From Caulobacter soli (lineage in GTDB: Bacteria > Pseudomonadota > Alphaproteobacteria > Caulobacterales > Caulobacteraceae), in NCBI RefSeq assembly GCF_011045195.1, contig NZ_CP049199.1:4013501-4077500 (forward strand): a stretch of DNA of 64,000 bases, given 5' to 3'. Shown one piece after another: positions 19,348 through 28,244 of this stretch. Position 1 is the first letter of the stretch; each line of letters starts with the position of its first letter. The notes beneath the pieces were generated by a model. That model did no database searches. It was not told where the DNA came from and saw only the letters and a list, made by a program, of their open reading frames with translations. The position numbers were made by a program, and so were the translations under genes.

Positions 19348-20796
19348 CTAGAGGCCGCCCATGCACAGGTACTTCAGCTCGGTATAGTCCTCCAGGCCGT
19401 GGCGTGAGCCCTCGCGGCCCATGCCCGAGGACTTGACCCCGCCGAACGGCGCGACCTCGGTGGAGATCAGGCCGGTGTTGATGCCGACCATGCCCACCTC
19501 CATCGCCTCGGCCACCCGCCAGATCCGGCCGATATCGCGGGCGTAGAAGTAGCCGGCCAGGCCCACGTCGGTGTCGTTGGCCATGGCCAGGGCCTGTTCC
19601 TCGGTCTCGAACTCGAACAGGGCGGCGACCGGGCCGAAGGTCTCCTCGTGGGCGATCAGCATATCCGGGGTGGCGCCGCCGATGATCGTCGGCTCGAAGA
19701 ACCCTTGGCCCAGCGCATGGCGATGACCGCCGGTCACCAGGCGTCCACCGTGGCTCAGGGCGTCGGCGATATGCTCCTCGACCTTTTCGACGGCGGCCTG
19801 GTCGATCAACGGACCCAGGACGACGCCGGCCTCGGTGCCCGGACCGACCTTCAGCTTGGCCACCGCGGCGGCCAGCTTGGCCTCGAAGGTCGCGGCCACG
19901 TCCTTGTGGACCAGGATGCGGTTCACGCAGACGCAGGTCTGGCCGTTGTTGCGGTACTTCGAGGCGATCGCCCCCTCGACCGCCGCGTCCAGGTCGGCGT
20001 CGGGGAAGACGATGAACGGGGCGTTGCCGCCCAGTTCCATGGAGAGCTTCTTCATGGTCGGCGCGCACTGCGCCATCAGGGTCTTGCCCACCTCGGTCGA
20101 GCCGGTGAAGGAGAGCTTGGCGACCACGGGGCTGGCCGTCAGCGTTCCGCCGACCACCCGGGCCGCGCCCGTCACCACGTTCAGCACGCCCGCCGGAACG
20201 CCGGCCTGCTCGGCCAGGCGCGCCAGGGCCAGGGCCGTCAGCGGCGTCTGCGAGGCGGGCTTGGCCACGACGGTGCAGCCGGCCGCCAGGGCCGGCGCGA
20301 TCTTGCGGGTGACCATGGCCGCGGGGAAGTTCCAGGGCGTGATGGCCGCGACCACCCCGACGGGCTGGCGGATCACCACCAGGCGGCTGTCGGCCCGGTG
20401 GCTGGGGATCACCTCGCCGTAGACGCGCTTGGCCTCCTCGGCGAACCATTCGATGTAGGCGGCCGCATAGGCGATCTCGCCCTTGGCCTCGGCCAGGGGC
20501 TTGCCCTGCTCGCGGGTCAGGATCATCGCCAGGTCGTCGGTGGCGGCCGTAACCAGGTCGAACCAGCGACGCAGGACCTTGGCGCGCTCGCCGGCGGTCT
20601 TGGCTCGCCAGGCCGGCAGCGCCGCCTGGGCCGCGTCGATGGCGGACTGCACCTGGCCCGCGTCCAGGCTGGGCACCGAGGCCAGGATCTCGCCAGTCGC
20701 CGGATCGGTGACGGCGACGCTGGCCTCGCCGACCCACGCGCCTCCGATCCAGCATTGCTCGCGCAGAAGGTCCGGATCGTTCAGCTGGGGCCGCAT
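19348..20796 (-). CDS. gabD: NAD(P)-dependent succinate-semialdehyde-type dehydrogenase
   Basis: Aldehyde dehydrogenase of 482 residues, matching GabD length. The ATG at 20796 has AAAGGTGA upstream; 15 earlier codons are unlikely. It shows TPWNFPAAMVTRKIAPALAA, the turn FTGSTEVGKTL, the general base in MELGGNAPFIVF, and the nucleophile Cys in NNGQTCVCVNR, a GabD-like segment. It oxidises an omega-oxo acid such as succinate semialdehyde. The gene symbol is the best family match; the true aldehyde may be a pathway-specific semialdehyde. Confidence 0.88.
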   Translation of the reverse strand: MRPQLNDPDLLREQCWIGGAWVGEASVAVTDPATGEILASVPSLDAGQVQSAIDAAQAALPAWRAKTAGERAKVLRRWFDLVTAATDDLAMILTREQGKPLAEAKGEIAYAAAYIEWFAEEAKRVYGEVIPSHRADSRLVVIRQPVGVVAAITPWNFPAAMVTRKIAPALAAGCTVVAKPASQTPLTALALARLAEQAGVPAGVLNVVTGAARVVGGTLTASPVVAKLSFTGSTEVGKTLMAQCAPTMKKLSMELGGNAPFIVFPDADLDAAVEGAIASKYRNNGQTCVCVNRILVHKDVAATFEAKLAAAVAKLKVGPGTEAGVVLGPLIDQAAVEKVEEHIADALSHGGRLVTGGHRHALGQGFFEPTIIGGATPDMLIAHEETFGPVAALFEFETEEQALAMANDTDVGLAGYFYARDIGRIWRVAEAMEVGMVGINTGLISTEVAPFGGVKSSGMGREGSRHGLEDYTELKYLCMGGL

Positions 20797-20857
20797 CTTA
20801 AGATCACCTTTGGCAAGGCCGCGCGGGGCGACCGACATCATTCAGCAAGACAGAACC

Positions 20858-21691
20858 CTAGCGACGGGCGTTCGGATCCGGATCCCAGCGGGGCTCGCGC
20901 TTTTCGGCGAAGGCCTTGGGACCTTCCTCGAAATCGGGATGCGACCACTGTGATTTCAAGAGCTCCCAGCCATGGGTCGGCGCGGCGGGGTCGTTGAGCT
21001 CGGTGGCCAGCCAGATCGCCCGCTTGGTCAGCGCCATGGCCTGGGGCGAGTTGGCGCACATGGCTTTGGCCAAACTCTTGGCGCGGTCCAGGGCCTCGGC
21101 GGCGGTGGGCTCGAGCAGATCGATCATGCCCAGGGCGTAGGCCCGCTCGGCCGACATCCGATAGGACTTGCCCACGAGCCCCATCAGCAGGGCCGCGCCC
21201 AGGCCGGCCCGACGGGCGATACCGATCGACTCCAGGGCCGAGACCTGACCGACGCTGACATGGCTGTCCATGAACTGGGCGGTGGCGGAGGCGACGACGA
21301 TGTCGCTGTCGGCCACGAAGTGCAGGCCGCCGGCGTTGACCAGGCCGTTGACGCAACAGATCACCGGCCTGGTCACCGCGCACATGCGCGGCGAGAAGCG
21401 GTTGGCGGCGGCGTAGGGCTGGTTCTGCAGGCCGCCCACGCCGACTTCCAGCGCACCCACGTCGGCCCCGGTGCAGAAGTGCCGCTCGCCCGCGCCGGTC
21501 AGGATCACCGCCACGATGTCGCGATCCTCATTGACCCGCGCCCAGGCCGCCTCCAACGCCAGCAGCAGCGCCGGGTTCAGCGAATTGCCCTGGCCCGGCC
21601 GGTTCAGCGTCAGGATCGCGACTCCGTCCTCGACCTCGAAGATCAAAGGCTCGATCTGGGGCTCGGTCTGGCTTGCGGGCGACGAGGTCAT
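20858..21691 (-). CDS. Enoyl-CoA hydratase/isomerase
   Basis: Crotonase of 277 residues with a short polar N-terminal tail before FEVEDGVAILTLNRPGQGNSL. The oxyanion strands are ILTGAGERHFCTGADV and NGLVNAGGLHFVADSDIVV. The acid/base region is SVGQVSALESIGIARRAGLG, where a Glu is present. The C-terminus is complete (AFAEKREPRWDPD). It is transcribed divergently from the TetR gene at 21919, which is the obvious candidate regulator, and probably continues into the dehydrogenase gene 61 nt downstream. Confidence 0.9.
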   Translation of the reverse strand: MTSSPASQTEPQIEPLIFEVEDGVAILTLNRPGQGNSLNPALLLALEAAWARVNEDRDIVAVILTGAGERHFCTGADVGALEVGVGGLQNQPYAAANRFSPRMCAVTRPVICCVNGLVNAGGLHFVADSDIVVASATAQFMDSHVSVGQVSALESIGIARRAGLGAALLMGLVGKSYRMSAERAYALGMIDLLEPTAAEALDRAKSLAKAMCANSPQAMALTKRAIWLATELNDPAAPTHGWELLKSQWSHPDFEEGPKAFAEKREPRWDPDPNARR

Positions 21692-21918
21692 CGGTGAGCT
21701 CCTTCCGCTGGAGCCATATCCCAGCCGCGAGACCCAAACCTAGCCGAGGCCCCGCGACATCGCCACGGCGGTAGCTTGCTTTCCGGCGTCCCGGCGCATC
21801 GGCGGACCGATGATTGCGTGGATGCATCGCGCGCGGACGATCTGTAGGATTTCATTCCTTGGCGTGCGTCGGGTTTTGCCTTTGCATAGGCCGTCACCTC
21901 GGGAGTGAAGACATAGCA

Positions 21919-22539
21919 ATGCCCGCGTCGCCCTCATCGCCCTGGAAAACCGCCGACGACCGCCTCAAGGAGCGGGAAATCAAGCGCGAGGCCGTGCTGT
22001 TGGCGGCGGCCCGCGCCTTCAACGAGCGCGGCTTCCACAACACGGCGCTGGAGGACGTGGCGGCGGACCTCAAGGTCACCAAGCCCACGATCTACTATTA
22101 CGGAGAAAGCAAGGAGGCCTTGCTGGCGGCCTGCTATCGCCGCGCCCTGGACACCCTGGACGACGTCACCCGCCAGTCCGAGGGCGACGCCGCCGATGCG
22201 CGCACGCGCCTGCGGGTGCTGATCATCGCCTATGGCGAGGCCATCCTGTCGATCTACGGGCGCTGCCTGACCCGAGTGCCCGACAACAGCCTGTCGCCGC
22301 CGCTGCGCCAGGAGCTGCGGGCCATCAAGCGCACGGTCGACGATCGCATCCGGCGGGTGCTGGACGACGGCGCCCGTGACGGGACGCTGAAGCCCACCGA
22401 CACCAAGATGACCGCCTTCGCCATCGCCGGCGCGCTGAACGCCGCAGCGCTGTGGTTCGAGGAGACGGGCCCTTCCTCCGCCCAGCAGATCGGCGAGCAC
22501 TACGCCGACCTGTTCGTCGCGGCCTTGCAGCCGGCCTAG
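21919..22539 (+). CDS. TetR family transcriptional regulator
   Basis: TetR regulator of 206 residues, starting at the ATG at 21919; the frame runs upstream with no family sequence. The N-terminal HTH (about residues 25-65) reads AARAFNERGFHNTALEDVAADLKVT with the recognition part KPTIYYY and the following GESKEALL. The C-terminal domain is helical and would bind a ligand, plausibly an acyl-CoA. It is divergent from the crotonase/dehydrogenase pair, so autoregulation from 21692-21918 is likely. Confidence 0.92.
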   Translation: MPASPSSPWKTADDRLKEREIKREAVLLAAARAFNERGFHNTALEDVAADLKVTKPTIYYYGESKEALLAACYRRALDTLDDVTRQSEGDAADARTRLRVLIIAYGEAILSIYGRCLTRVPDNSLSPPLRQELRAIKRTVDDRIRRVLDDGARDGTLKPTDTKMTAFAIAGALNAAALWFEETGPSSAQQIGEHYADLFVAALQPA

Positions 22540-22550
22540 AGAGCGAAAAC

Positions 22551-22634
22551 CTCGTCCTTCGACAAGCTCAGGATGAGGTTTTCGACTGACGGGCCTCTGA
22601 CATAGTCCTCATCCTGAGCCTGTCGAAGGACGAG
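22551..22634. repeat. Dispersed intergenic inverted repeat pair
   Basis: A 27-nt element at 22551-22577 recurs in inverted orientation at 22608-22634 with one mismatch (CTTGTCGAAGGA against CCTGTCGAAGGA). The pair can form a long hairpin. It lies between convergent TetR genes, where it could act as a terminator. The motif is familiar from many alphaproteobacterial intergenic regions. Confidence 0.8.
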
Positions 22635-22671
22635 GACCAAGCACAGCGTCTGCACTCAGCTGCGCCCCTAC

Positions 22672-23295
22672 TCAGAGCGACAGATTGTGGATCGTCATCC
22701 GGATCGCCGACGCCAGGGCGGTCCGGTCCAGGTCCGGCTGGTTCACGGCCCTGAAGGTCAGTCCGTCGACCAGGATGCGCAGCAGGTCGCTGCGCGCCTC
22801 GAACTCCGCGTCGCTCCAGCCGGGCTTGCGGTCGCGGGCCAGGATCGCCCGGCACAGCGCCCGCTCCTGGGCGTCGGCAGCGCGAAGAATCTCGGCGATC
22901 TTCGGATTGCGGGCCGCCTCGGCCGCGACCTCCAGCACCAGGCCCGCCCGATAAGGGTCGAGCCGTTCGGCCAGCATCTGCGGCACATGGTCGGCGATCA
23001 GGTCGGCGGCCGAGCCGGGACGGCTCTGCAACTGGTCGAAGGTCTCGCGCAGCTCGGCCAGGTGCTGGTCGACGATGGCGGCGATGATCGCCTCCTTGTT
23101 GTCGAAGTAGCGGTAGATCTGGCCGACGCTCTGGCCCGCCGCCGCGGCGACATTGGCCATGCTGGCGCCGTGGAAGCCGGACTGGCGGAAACACTGGGCG
23201 GCGGCGTCGAGGATCTGCTGGCGACGCGACGTCCAGCGCGGAGACGGGGCGTCCTGCCCGCACGTCGCCTCGTCCGAAATCAGCGTCGCCGCCAT
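22672..23295 (-). CDS. TetR family transcriptional regulator
   Basis: TetR regulator of 207 residues. I chose the ATG at 23295 because GGGGAG stands at good spacing; in-frame ATGs at 23355 and 23367 have no site. The HTH shows RQQILDAAAQCFRQSGFHGASMANVAAAAG and SVGQIYRYFDNKEAIIAAI. The ligand domain is helical and ends with MTIHNLSL. It lies 104 nt from a small membrane-protein gene on the same strand. The effector and targets are unknown. Confidence 0.92.
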   Translation of the reverse strand: MAATLISDEATCGQDAPSPRWTSRRQQILDAAAQCFRQSGFHGASMANVAAAAGQSVGQIYRYFDNKEAIIAAIVDQHLAELRETFDQLQSRPGSAADLIADHVPQMLAERLDPYRAGLVLEVAAEAARNPKIAEILRAADAQERALCRAILARDRKPGWSDAEFEARSDLLRILVDGLTFRAVNQPDLDRTALASAIRMTIHNLSL

Positions 23296-23399
23296 GCCTC
23301 TCCGCTCCCCCGTGTTCTTGCGGATCAACTCGCCCGGCGAGAAGTCCTTACCCATCGGTAGGATCATTGTCGAAGCATCGCAAGTCCGGGAGCGGCGGA

Positions 23400-23846
23400 T
23401 CAGGTCTTGCGGGCCTTCCAGCGCCCCCAGCCGGCCTGGGCCACGCCCACCGCGAAGGCGGCCAGTTCGGCGTCGCTCCACAGGTAGTAGGTGGAAAAGA
23501 AGCTCCACTGGATCAGGGTCGCGTCCATGAGGAAGGCCACGTGGGTCAGCACGACCAGCAGCTGGAAGGCGGTCATGAACAGGATCCAGATCCGCGGCTC
23601 GACTGTGCACAGGCTGATCAGGATCAGCAGGTAGACGACGTCGACCGCGAAGATCCCCCACTGCATCCCGACCTCGTCGGGAGACTGGACGGCGGCCGAG
23701 ATGACCCAGGCGGCGACAGTAGCCACGGCCAGCCAGCGCTCCAGCCGTCGACCGATCAGCAAGGCCAGGCCGCAGATCGCCAGCATCACCAGGGCGGCGA
23801 TCTGGGTCGGCGCGATCGAGAAGAGGTCCTGGAAGAAATGAAACAT
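23400..23846 (-). CDS. Four-helix integral membrane protein, unknown function
   Basis: A 148-residue inner-membrane protein with about four hydrophobic segments: IAALVMLAICGLALLIG, WLAVATVAAWVISAA, VVYLLILISLCTVEP and ILFMTAFQLLVVLTHVAFL. A final amphipathic stretch ends in the basic tail RWKARKT. I see no catalytic motif and do not recognise the family. It is upstream of the TetR gene on the same strand and may be co-transcribed with it. Confidence 0.75.
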   Translation of the reverse strand: MFHFFQDLFSIAPTQIAALVMLAICGLALLIGRRLERWLAVATVAAWVISAAVQSPDEVGMQWGIFAVDVVYLLILISLCTVEPRIWILFMTAFQLLVVLTHVAFLMDATLIQWSFFSTYYLWSDAELAAFAVGVAQAGWGRWKARKT

Positions 23847-23976
23847 GCCGCCCCCGCGTCAGGGAGCGACATGTGTCTCACGAATCAACCCCAAGCCAAG
23901 GGTCCCACGCGACGGCGCCAGCTTCATCGCCCAGCCGTCCCTCCCCCGAAGGACGGCCGGGCGTCGGAGCGGCGGC

Positions 23977-24333
23977 TTAGGCGCTCTGGACTTCGCGCAG
24001 GTGGCCGGCGGGCTTGCCGGCCGGCGCGAGCTCGAGCGTGGCCTTGTCGCCGCCGCCCACCAGGGTGACGCGGCGCAGACCGACCTGGTCCTTGGCCTCG
24101 GCCAGGGCCTCGTGGGCGGCGATCAGCGAACGGCGGGCGTTGGCCATGCCCGAGGCGGCTTCCAGGACGCGGTCGACGGCCTGCTGGCCGACGCCGGCCC
24201 CCAGGCCCGCCTCGAGCCGCGCGCGCGGCATGGCGGCGATCAGGTCGCCCATCAGGGCCAAGGTGGTGTCCACGGCTTGTTCCGTGGTGAACAGTTGGCT
24301 CGCGAGTTGTTCGGCGACGATGCGGCGTTTCAT
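23977..24333 (-). CDS. Small helical hypothetical protein
   Basis: A 118-residue soluble protein starting MKRRIVAEQLASQLF, with three helical stretches (TTEQAVDTTLALMGDLIAAM, GQQAVDRVLEAASGM, SLIAAHEALAEAKDQVG) and a short beta/Pro-Gly tail. Codon use is that of a real gene. The pattern suggests a small helical bundle with no enzyme motif visible. The function is not recognised. It lies 86 nt downstream of a gene cluster on the same strand that includes an HTH protein. Confidence 0.7.
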   Translation of the reverse strand: MKRRIVAEQLASQLFTTEQAVDTTLALMGDLIAAMPRARLEAGLGAGVGQQAVDRVLEAASGMANARRSLIAAHEALAEAKDQVGLRRVTLVGGGDKATLELAPAGKPAGHLREVQSA

Positions 24334-24420
24334 GTGATTGGTATCCCCCGGGTGAGCGCCCTTGGGCGCAAGTTGACGATGGACGCCCGGCGCCCATCGT
24401 GGGGTTTCAGCCCATCGGGG

Positions 24421-25278
24421 TCAGCCGTGACGTAGAAGTTGGAAGAAATGGGCGACCTGTCGTGTCCCCAGCAGACCGCCGATCAGCAGGCTGCAGGCGG
24501 CGGCGATGGCCAGGACGACCAGCAGTCGGACGGCGGGGTTCAGGACATTGTCGTGCCCTCCTGCGCCCAGTTCTCGTGCCACTTCTCGTGGAAGGCTTCG
24601 TCCAGGACCGTGGCCGCGATGATCAGGATCTCGCGCAGCACCATTTCCGGCGGCTTCGGGTTGGCCTCCTTGCGCACCGCCGAGACCAGGTCGGTCACCA
24701 TCGGCGCCAGGTTCGCCGGCGCCAGGCTCGACAGCTGGCGTTCCAGTTCGCTCCACGCGAAGGCCGGCATCGGCTGACGGTTCAGCAACGGCGGCCAGTC
24801 GCGGTCGAAGGTCTCCACCGCCTGGCGAATCTGCAGCGCCTTGCGCACCAGAAGGCTCAGACGCGCCCCCGCCAGGCTGGTCACCTCGTTGTCGTTGGTC
24901 ACGCTCATGGTCACTGTCGTTGTCCGCCTCTTGGGGTGTCGAGACGGCAAAGGACGGTGTTGGTCGGGTCGGCGACAGTCCCATTGAGTCGCTGTGGGAT
25001 TCAGTCCCATAGCCGCCAGGGGACCGCGCGGAGGTCGACGGAGGCGCGGGCGTGACGTGTTCGTGAGCGGTCAGCACCCGGGCCGCGGCGCGGCGGCCGT
25101 TGACGCCCAGCTTGCGGCAGGCGCTCTCGACCAGGGCGTCGGCGCGGGACTTGGACACGCCCATCAAGGGCCCGATTTCCTTGGAGAGTCTGTGCTCCGC
25201 GACCCAGCGCAACGCTTCCCGTTCGCGCTGGGTGAGCAGCTCGATATTCGGCTCCGAAGGGTTCGAGGGCCTGTCCAT
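24421..25278 (-). CDS. LuxR-type HTH protein with C-terminal membrane helix; frame overlaps another gene
   Basis: The frame is open from the ATG at 25278 to the stop at 24421, 285 residues. Residues about 14-65 form a LuxR/sigma-4-type HTH ([52 protein letters not shown]). The last 40 residues hold a transmembrane helix ([19 protein letters not shown]) of the kind that ends membrane-anchored HTH regulators of this group. Between them lies a 170-residue linker rich in G, P and R, whose later part is the out-of-frame reading of the gene at 24540-24908. It is therefore either a true dual-coding gene or a gene interrupted by a later one. Confidence 0.55.
   Translation of the reverse strand: MDRPSNPSEPNIELLTQREREALRWVAEHRLSKEIGPLMGVSKSRADALVESACRKLGVNGRRAAARVLTAHEHVTPAPPSTSARSPGGYGTESHSDSMGLSPTRPTPSFAVSTPQEADNDSDHERDQRQRGDQPGGGASEPSGAQGAADSPGGGDLRPRLAAVAEPSADAGLRVERTGTPAVEPGAGEPGADGDRPGLGGAQGGQPEAAGNGAARDPDHRGHGPGRSLPREVARELGAGGHDNVLNPAVRLLVVLAIAAACSLLIGGLLGTRQVAHFFQLLRHG
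24540..24908 (-). CDS. Helical hypothetical protein, nested in the HTH-protein frame
   Basis: A 122-residue protein starting [14 protein letters not shown] at 24908. A GTG 6 nt earlier is an alternative start. Third codon positions are almost all G or C across the whole frame, so this frame, and not the overlapping one, is under normal coding constraint. It is predicted mainly helical ([50 protein letters not shown]) and has no signal. The function is not recognised. Its stop (TCCTGA) overlaps a CTG from which the membrane-helix segment could also be translated. Confidence 0.75.
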   Translation of the reverse strand: MSVTNDNEVTSLAGARLSLLVRKALQIRQAVETFDRDWPPLLNRQPMPAFAWSELERQLSSLAPANLAPMVTDLVSAVRKEANPKPPEMVLREILIIAATVLDEAFHEKWHENWAQEGTTMS

Positions 25279-25397
25279 AACGCTTGATCGATCACTGCGT
25301 ACGCCCGACACGCCGCGTACGGTGCAAGAATGCATTGCAGCCAGCCGAGGCCAAGCCGATAGTTCCGAGATTGCCATTTCAGTTGGGGGCGCGGCTT

Positions 25398-25787
25398 TTG
25401 AATACGCCGACCGGTCCAGATCCTATCGACGTCGCGGTGGGGACCCGCATCCGGGTTCAACGCCGGCACATGAAAATCAGCCAGGACGATCTGGCCCAGG
25501 TTCTGGGCCTGACGTTCCAGCAGGTCCAAAAGTACGAGCGTGGCACCAATCGCGTCTCGGCCTCGATGCTGGTGCGCATCGCCGCCAAGCTGCAGACCAC
25601 GGTCGGCAGCCTGGTGGGCGAGGACGTGGTGGCCGAGCAGGACGTGGCCATGCTGACGGCGCTCTCGACGCCGGGCGCCATCGACCTGTTGCGGGCCTAC
25701 GGCCAGGCCACGCCGAAGGGCCGCAAGACCATCCTCAACGTCGCCAAGACGCTGGTCGAGCCGGACGAGACGGCGGACGTGGCTTAG
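25398..25787 (+). CDS. XRE family HTH transcriptional regulator
   Basis: A 129-residue DNA-binding protein. The TTG at 25398 gives [20 protein letters not shown], the usual N-terminus of this Caulobacter-type family, with a GGGGG stretch upstream; the frame before it is not family-like. The Cro/CI HTH is at about residues 14-70: [42 protein letters not shown]-terminal helical tail ([19 protein letters not shown]) follows. It is divergent from the HTH-membrane gene. Its stop overlaps the stop of the convergent CinA-like gene (CTTAG). Confidence 0.9.
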   Translation: MNTPTGPDPIDVAVGTRIRVQRRHMKISQDDLAQVLGLTFQQVQKYERGTNRVSASMLVRIAAKLQTTVGSLVGEDVVAEQDVAMLTALSTPGAIDLLRAYGQATPKGRKTILNVAKTLVEPDETADVA

Positions 25788-26551
25788 GCCGCGCCCGCGT
25801 CCAACCGCTCGATCCCCGCCACCCCGGCCTGGGTCAGCGACGCCACCAGCTCTTCGACCGCCGCGTCGACCTGCGCCGGATCGCGGCCGCGGATCACCAG
25901 GCTGGCGCCGTAGACGTCGGGCGGGGCGAAGAACGGATAGCTGCCGATCGACAGATCCGGATGGGCCTTGGCCACCGCTTCCAGCGGCGCGGCGATCGTG
26001 CCCTCGCCGGTGCCGGTGACCCGGACGGTCTTGCTGATCACCACCGCCCCGGTGCGCAGGCGCGGACCGACATCGTCGAGCATGCCGCGCATGATCGCCG
26101 GCACGCCCGCCAGCACGAAGACATTGCCGATCTGGAAGCCCGGCGGGCCCTGGACGGGGTTCTTCACCAGCGTGCCGCCCTCGGGCACGTGGGCCATGCG
26201 CCGACGCGCGGCGTTGGGCTCGCCCCAGCGTTCGCGCAGCATGGCCATGATCTCGGGATGCTCGGGGGCCGTCACCCCAAAGGCCTTGGCCACCGAATCG
26301 GCGGTGATGTCGTCGTGGGTGGGACCGATGCCGCCGGTGGTGACCACGTAGTCGTATCGGGTCCTCAGGGCGTTGACCGCGTCGATGATCTCCTGCTCGA
26401 CATCCGGCACGATCCGCACCTCGCAGACATCCACGCCGTAGGTGGCCAGATACTTGGCGATGGCGTTGAGGTTCACGTCCTGGGTGCGACCCGACAGGAT
26501 CTCGTCGCCGATGATCAGAACCGCCGCCGTCACGCGCTCGCTGGTCGTCAT
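25784..26551 (-). CDS. CinA-like molybdopterin-binding domain protein
   Basis: A 255-residue protein corresponding to the MoCF (MogA/MoeA-like) domain of competence/damage-inducible protein CinA, without the C-terminal PncC amidase domain. Motifs seen are [60 protein letters not shown] and IGSYPFF. In full CinA this domain has ADP-ribose pyrophosphatase activity; stand-alone versions are common in alphaproteobacteria. It is divergent from sfsA with only 51 nt between the starts. Confidence 0.88.
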   Translation of the reverse strand: MTTSERVTAAVLIIGDEILSGRTQDVNLNAIAKYLATYGVDVCEVRIVPDVEQEIIDAVNALRTRYDYVVTTGGIGPTHDDITADSVAKAFGVTAPEHPEIMAMLRERWGEPNAARRRMAHVPEGGTLVKNPVQGPPGFQIGNVFVLAGVPAIMRGMLDDVGPRLRTGAVVISKTVRVTGTGEGTIAAPLEAVAKAHPDLSIGSYPFFAPPDVYGASLVIRGRDPAQVDAAVEELVASLTQAGVAGIERLDAGAA

Positions 26552-26602
26552 CGTCTCGATCCCCTACAGGCTAACATCTCTGCCGTCCGACTTAAGGCCC
26601 CC

Positions 26603-27316
26603 ATGCTTCTCCCGCAACCGATGGCGCACGGCGTGATCGTCCAGCGCTACAAGCGCTTCTTCTGCGACCTGGTGCTCGACGACGGGCGCGAGGTGACGGC
26701 GCACTGTCCCAACTCCGGCGCCATGCTGGGCGTGAACCTACCGGGCCAGGGGGCGTGGGCGTCGTTCTCCGACGATCCCAAGCGCAAGCTGGCCTGGACG
26801 CTGCAGGTGGTCGAGGCCGCCGGGCCGGACGGCAAGGGGCTCGTGGGGGTCAACACCCACCTGCCCAACAAGCTGGTCGCCGAGGCCCTGGTGGGCGGGG
26901 TGATCCCGGAGCTGACCGGCTACGCCTCGATCCGCCCGGAGGTGAAATACGCCGCCGCCAGCCGCGTCGACTTCCTGCTGACCGATCCGGACCGCCCGCC
27001 CTGCTGGCTGGAGGTCAAGAACGTCCACCTGTCGCGCACCCCGCCGCTGGCCGAATTCCCCGACTGCAAGGCGGCCCGCTCGACCCGCCACCTGGAGGAC
27101 CTCGCCGCCCAGGTCCGCGAAGGCCACCGGGCCGTGGCCCTGTTCGTCGTCCAGCGCGAGGACTGCGACCGCTTCAAGGCCTGCGCCGACTTGGATCCGG
27201 CCTTCGCGGCGGGCCTGGAGCGCGCGGCGGACGCGGGGGTGGAGGTGCTGGTCTATCGATGTGCGATGGCGACAGGGGAAATCAGAATAGCAGACCGAAT
27301 TGCTTGGTCTCGCTAG
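26603..27316 (+). CDS. sfsA: SfsA family DNA/RNA nuclease
   Basis: SfsA of 237 residues, the standard length, starting at the ATG at 26603. The N-terminal OB-like part ([30 protein letters not shown]) and the nuclease-like core are present: ASRVDFLL with Asp, then [10 protein letters not shown] giving the E-x-K of the PD-(D/E)xK fold. The later segment [21 protein letters not shown] is typical. In E. coli SfsA was named for maltose-gene stimulation and binds DNA; its biological role is unsettled. Its stop overlaps the stop of the convergent gene. Confidence 0.93.
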   Translation: MLLPQPMAHGVIVQRYKRFFCDLVLDDGREVTAHCPNSGAMLGVNLPGQGAWASFSDDPKRKLAWTLQVVEAAGPDGKGLVGVNTHLPNKLVAEALVGGVIPELTGYASIRPEVKYAAASRVDFLLTDPDRPPCWLEVKNVHLSRTPPLAEFPDCKAARSTRHLEDLAAQVREGHRAVALFVVQREDCDRFKACADLDPAFAAGLERAADAGVEVLVYRCAMATGEIRIADRIAWSR

Positions 27317-28017
27317 GGAACCTCCGTCGATTTGACGAGCAGCTCTAATGCTTGGACTGGATCAGACAAAAAGTAGATTGCCGAAAAGCCACGCCCGTCG
27401 AAAACAGCCTCAGCCGCCACACGCACCTTCCCGCTGTTGAAGTCAGTGTCAGCCACCACGAGCAAGCGTACGTCATTTCCACAGGCCCTACGGTAGATTG
27501 GGACTCGATCCTCTTTGTGATCAATCGCCGCTTGGATCACGGCTGCGCCATCCTGCAGCACCCATCCTACTCGGTCGCCAACGACAAGCCACGCGGGGCG
27601 GAAGGACCGGTGAAGGGAAGTCTTACGCCCGGCTTTGTCCCGTAGCTCCAAACCCTCACCAATCGCAAACTCGCCTATTCTCAGCGCAAGTAGCCGACCA
27701 ACGAAATCATCGACCTCATCCAGTTGCAATCGATGCGTCAACTTCACGTCGATGGCTGGACCGCCAGCTGCTTCGAAACGCCTTCTTGCCTCTTGGAGGA
27801 CCTTTTGCGCGTCGCTCTCGCCACGCCGCACTTTCGACCCACTGGGCTGATAGTCCTGATGAGCCAGTGTGACCTCTAGGCCAAATCGAACACCCGCCTC
27901 TTCAACTATGAAATCGGGACTTTCCCCCTCAGTGATCACGCACCATTTAGCGCCCGATAGGTTCCTGAACCTGTCGAGATGAATCCGCTCAAGCAATTTG
28001 TCTTTGCGGCGAGCCAT
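27313..28017 (-). CDS. Hypothetical protein with possible PD-(D/E)xK-like core, atypical composition
   Basis: A 234-residue soluble protein with visibly lower GC and less third-position bias than its neighbours. Residues 31-50 read [20 protein letters not shown]: a P-D pair, then E-x-T where the nuclease fold usually has E-x-K, on alternating beta strands. Later strands include [15 protein letters not shown] and [12 protein letters not shown]. This suggests a restriction-endonuclease-like fold, possibly with altered metal chemistry, but I do not recognise the family. It sits alone between sfsA and map, as an acquired gene might. Confidence 0.7.
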   Translation of the reverse strand: MARRKDKLLERIHLDRFRNLSGAKWCVITEGESPDFIVEEAGVRFGLEVTLAHQDYQPSGSKVRRGESDAQKVLQEARRRFEAAGGPAIDVKLTHRLQLDEVDDFVGRLLALRIGEFAIGEGLELRDKAGRKTSLHRSFRPAWLVVGDRVGWVLQDGAAVIQAAIDHKEDRVPIYRRACGNDVRLLVVADTDFNSGKVRVAAEAVFDGRGFSAIYFLSDPVQALELLVKSTEVP

Positions 28018-28244
28018 GCGTCAAAGTGAACACGCCTGACGACTGACGCCAATGGTGGCCGTTGTGCATAGCTTCGCTTGTGACCTCATAGGCCCCCTCG
28101 ACACGCTCTCCCGAGGAGCTCACCACAGTCTACCCCGCGCCGACATTGAACTTCTGTGCTATCGTTGCGACATACGCCACGAAGACCACCTGTACATCGG
28201 CCTGTTCGTCCGCGAGCGCGCCGCCCGTTTGAGATAGAACCACC

